DNA of 64,000 nt, from assembly GCA_965237625.1 (NCBI GenBank), contig CBDEGD010000032.1:70796-134795 (forward strand), given 5' to 3'. Shown here piece after piece: positions 61,547 to 64,000 of this stretch. Position numbers and translations under genes: made by a program. Position 1 is the stretch's first letter. Each line of letters opens with the position of its first letter. The notes beneath the pieces are model-generated. The model was not told the DNA's origin. It saw only the letters and a program-made list of their open reading frames with translations, and ran no database searches. The stretch is from JABDIP01 sp965237625 (lineage in GTDB: Bacteria > Pseudomonadota > Alphaproteobacteria > DSM-16000 > Inquilinaceae).

Positions 61547-62677
61547 TTATGCGTTGGTGATGATCTCGACGAACTCGTTCCGCACCGGGGCGAAGAACGG
61601 GGTGTCGGCCTGCCACCACCACATGTTGGACAGCACGTCCGGACGGTAGGTCTCGCTGAACTGCGCTTTGAACTCGTCCGATGCGAAGTCGGAGGCACCG
61701 GCGACGGCGGAGTTGTAGCCGGTGTTGTTGGAGAACATGCCGCCCACTTCCGGGGTCAGCATGAAGTTGATCAAGGCATAGGCCTGATCGATGTTCTCCG
61801 CGCCGGACGGCAGCCCGACCGAGTCCAGCCAGGTTATGATGCCTTCCTTCGGCGCACGGTAGACGTAGTTGCTGTCTTCCCGGTTCAGCAGCAGACCGGT
61901 GGTGTCCCAGGTCTGGCCGATGACGCAGCCGGCTTCCTTGAAGGCCGAAGTCGCCTCGGTGGCGTTGTTCCAGAACGCGCCGAAATTCTCCTTGCGCTCC
62001 AGCATCCACTGGGTGACGCCGCCCCAAACCCGGCGGGCATCCTCTTCGGATTTGTAGACGTCCAGCATGCGGTTGGACGGCACCTCGCCGGTGGCGTCGA
62101 GATACAGGCCGGTCCCCATGATGACCGATTTCTGGCGGAACGCCGCCTTGCCCTTGACCTCCGGCCGCCACAGATCGCCGAAGGACAGATCCGCGTCGGT
62201 GATGGCGAGTTCGCCCCGGTTCAGGGTTACGCCTTCGGTGCCCCAATCGAACGGGATCAGATAGCGCTGGCCGCCCTTGGTGGCGCCGAGCTGCACGCTG
62301 TCGCGCAGGAAGGACGGGATGACGTTGTTCAGATCGGCCTTGGTCTCATCGATCGGCGACAGATAGATGCCGTTCGGCGCGTCGGCGCTTTCATAGCCGG
62401 CTCGGTTGGTGATCGACGGGAAAATCACGTCGAAGCCGCGGCCGCCATTGGCGCGCAGGGTCGACTCCGCCTCATCGTTGGAACCGAATGTGGTCAGCTC
62501 CATGGTGATGCCGGTATCGGCCTCGAATTTCTCTTTGATGTTCGGCTGGATATAGTCCTGCCAGGCGAACACGCGGACGGTGCCGGAGGCGGCAAGCGCA
62601 TCATGGGCGCGCAGGATTGCCGGCGCGGCGATGACGGCGGCACTGCTTTTCAGCACTGTGCGGCGATTGAGTTTCAT
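61547..62677 (-). CDS. Polyamine-type periplasmic substrate-binding protein, PotD-like
   Basis: 376 residues. The start NRRTVLKSSAAVIAAPAILR is a Tat-like signal. The mature protein begins GTVRVFAWQDYIQPNIKEKF, the usual start of PotD/PotF-type proteins, with later motif CVIGQTWDTTGLLLNRED. It binds an amine such as putrescine or spermidine in the periplasm. It is the first gene of the transporter operon. The exact ligand cannot be read from the sequence. Confidence 0.87.
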   Translation of the reverse strand: MKLNRRTVLKSSAAVIAAPAILRAHDALAASGTVRVFAWQDYIQPNIKEKFEADTGITMELTTFGSNDEAESTLRANGGRGFDVIFPSITNRAGYESADAPNGIYLSPIDETKADLNNVIPSFLRDSVQLGATKGGQRYLIPFDWGTEGVTLNRGELAITDADLSFGDLWRPEVKGKAAFRQKSVIMGTGLYLDATGEVPSNRMLDVYKSEEDARRVWGGVTQWMLERKENFGAFWNNATEATSAFKEAGCVIGQTWDTTGLLLNREDSNYVYRAPKEGIITWLDSVGLPSGAENIDQAYALINFMLTPEVGGMFSNNTGYNSAVAGASDFASDEFKAQFSETYRPDVLSNMWWWQADTPFFAPVRNEFVEIITNA

Positions 62678-62875
62678 GGGTCACTCCCTGTTTGTTGACG
62701 ACCTTTGGCCCAAGCGTTCTTGCCGGCCCATTCGGGCGGATATCAGAGCTTGGAGATGGCCGAGTGCCGGCATTATTACAGTTCTGCTGGAGGTGAGGAA
62801 CCATTTCGCGCCATGCTTTAATAATGTTGTCGCGATTCAAGGGTTAGGCTGGCCCTATCCGTCGGGGAGGAATGC

Positions 62876-64000
62876 ATGAACATCCTGTTGATCACCGCCG
62901 ATCAATGGCGCGGCGACTGTCTCTCGGCGTTCGGCCATCCGATGGTGAAGACGCCGCATATCGACGCGCTGGCGGGGGACGGCGTGCTGTTCGAGCGGCA
63001 TTATTGCCAGGCGGCGCCCTGCGGTCCGGCGCGCGCCTCGCTGCTCACCGGGCTCTACCTGATGAACCACCGGGTGTGCCGCAACGGCACGCCGCTGGAC
63101 AGCCGCCACGACAATATCGCGCTCGCCATGCGTCGGCTCGGCTATTCGCCTGCGCTTTTCGGCTATACCGACACCGCGGCCGATCCGCGCACCTGCCCGC
63201 CGGGCGATCCGCGGCTGACGACCTATGAGGGTGTGCTGCCCGGCTTCGACCGGCAGCGGCCGATGACGGTAGCGTCCGAGCCCTGGCTCTCCTGGCTGAA
63301 GCGAAAGGGCATCGAGGTGCCGGAGCAGGGGCTCGATGTCTATCTGCCGTCCGATGGTCCGATCGATCCGCCCACCGGCGCGCCGGCGCGCTATCCGGCC
63401 GAACATTCCGAGGCGGCGTTCCTGGCCGAGGGGCTGATGGACCACGTAGACGAGAGCGGCGCCCGGCCCTGGTTCGCCCATGTCAGCCTGCTCCGCCCAC
63501 ATCCGCCCTTTATCGCGCCGGAGCCCTTCAACGCCATGTACCCGCCGGACTCGGTCCCGGATTTCGTCCGCGCCGGAAGTCTTGAGGAGGAACGCCGGAG
63601 CCACCCTTTCCTCGACTACGTCTTCGAGACCCATCCGAAGGGGAGTTTCGTCCATGGCGCCGAAGGTTTGATCGCCGATTGGGACGATTCCGTTCGGCGG
63701 CAGATCCGGGCGACCTATTACGGGCTTATCTCCGAGGTCGACGTGCAGATCGGCCGCATCGTCGATCACCTCAAGCAGGCCGGGGTCTATGACGACACGT
63801 TGATCGTGCTGACCTCCGATCACGGGGAGATGGCCGGCGACCACCATCTGTTCGGCAAGCTCGGCTATTTCGACCAGAGCTATCACATCCCGCTGATCAT
63901 CCGCGCGCCCGGCGGCGCCAAGGGGCACCGCGTGAGGGCCTTCACCGAATCCGTCGATGTGGTGCCGACGATCATCGACAGCCTCGGCGGGACGGTGCCG
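62876..64000 (+). CDS. Sulfatase / phosphonate monoester hydrolase-type enzyme, 3' end outside window
   Basis: At least 375 residues, still open at base 64000. ATG 62876 follows GGGGAGG. The sulfatase signature CGPARASLLTG, with Cys49-x-Pro-x-Arg, gives the formylglycine site, and metal ligands are in LLITADQWRGD and TSDHGEMAGDHH. The start resembles rhizobial phosphonate monoester hydrolases, which share the fold with arylsulfatases. It hydrolyses a sulfate or phosphate/phosphonate ester. It is divergent from the PotD-like gene, with 198 bases between. Confidence 0.85.
   Translation, partial: MNILLITADQWRGDCLSAFGHPMVKTPHIDALAGDGVLFERHYCQAAPCGPARASLLTGLYLMNHRVCRNGTPLDSRHDNIALAMRRLGYSPALFGYTDTAADPRTCPPGDPRLTTYEGVLPGFDRQRPMTVASEPWLSWLKRKGIEVPEQGLDVYLPSDGPIDPPTGAPARYPAEHSEAAFLAEGLMDHVDESGARPWFAHVSLLRPHPPFIAPEPFNAMYPPDSVPDFVRAGSLEEERRSHPFLDYVFETHPKGSFVHGAEGLIADWDDSVRRQIRATYYGLISEVDVQIGRIVDHLKQAGVYDDTLIVLTSDHGEMAGDHHLFGKLGYFDQSYHIPLIIRAPGGAKGHRVRAFTESVDVVPTIIDSLGGTVP

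Noticed and set aside
1..64000. tRNA, rRNA and known riboswitches
   Set aside because: None was recognised by eye on either strand. A covariance-model search would be needed to exclude small RNAs.

Overview
The window is GC-rich, densely packed DNA from an alphaproteobacterium, most likely a free-living metabolic generalist of the Rhodospirillales type. This rests on codon bias, the alphaproteobacterial style of the taurine, malonate and narK-narGHJI loci, and many intergenic hairpin repeats. No rRNA, tRNA or CRISPR was found. No taxon below class can be fixed from the sequence alone.

Layout. 1-1.4 kb: tail of a CoxE-like VWA protein and an XdhC/CoxI protein (molybdenum-hydroxylase maturation). 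1.7-3.4 kb: exported trypsin-like protease and a PmtA-like methyltransferase. 3.4-8.6 kb: sugar-acid enzymes (enolase-superfamily dehydratase, two zinc dehydrogenases, an SDR) and a GNAT. 8.8-10 kb: an intact IS630-type element. 10-22.4 kb: carbonic anhydrase, then the respiratory nitrate reductase operon narK-narG-narH-narJ-narI-ppiC, read leftward from an FNR/DNR box at 22422. narJ is cut by a second IS630-type element. A DNR-like regulator is divergent. 23.5-27.1 kb: XRE-cupin regulator and a dimethylglycine/sarcosine dehydrogenase-like enzyme. 27.2-37.3 kb: a taurine-type region with tauABC-like transporter, FAD oxidoreductase, TSUP exporter, MocR/TauR-like regulator, divergent omega-aminotransferase and a frameshifted acetate kinase. 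37.3-40.5 kb: MAPEG protein, second TSUP carrier, exported metallo-beta-lactamase-fold protein and a small membrane protein. 40.7-47.1 kb: BMP-type ABC transporter with a cytosine deaminase-like enzyme, probably nucleobase or nucleoside uptake and deamination. 47.2-50.9 kb: PNPOx-like protein with divergent MocR regulator, a PhyH dioxygenase and a small unknown. 50.9-54.8 kb: malonate utilisation (GntR regulator, malonyl-CoA decarboxylase and synthetase) with a TRAP-transporter remnant. 54.8-57.8 kb: peroxiredoxin-like protein, TetR regulator, TPR protein and an unknown protein. 58-62.7 kb: polyamine-type ABC transporter. 62.9 kb to the end: a sulfatase/phosphonate monoester hydrolase-type enzyme, cut by the window edge.

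Most intergenic spaces carry one of four hairpin repeat families: A (9 copies), B (3), C (4) and D (two adjacent hairpins). The most notable observations are: the narJ insertion, with target duplications that fit TNA better than TA; the same A7-C slippery site in both transposase genes; an apparent taurine or N-methylated-sulfonate catabolic region with TauR-box-like sites and an Ig-like insert in the permease; a TRAP permease tail retained as a small ORF coupled to malonyl-CoA decarboxylase; and a pair of near-identical operators joining a TetR gene to a peroxiredoxin gene. I did not find an obviously new defence or mobile system.
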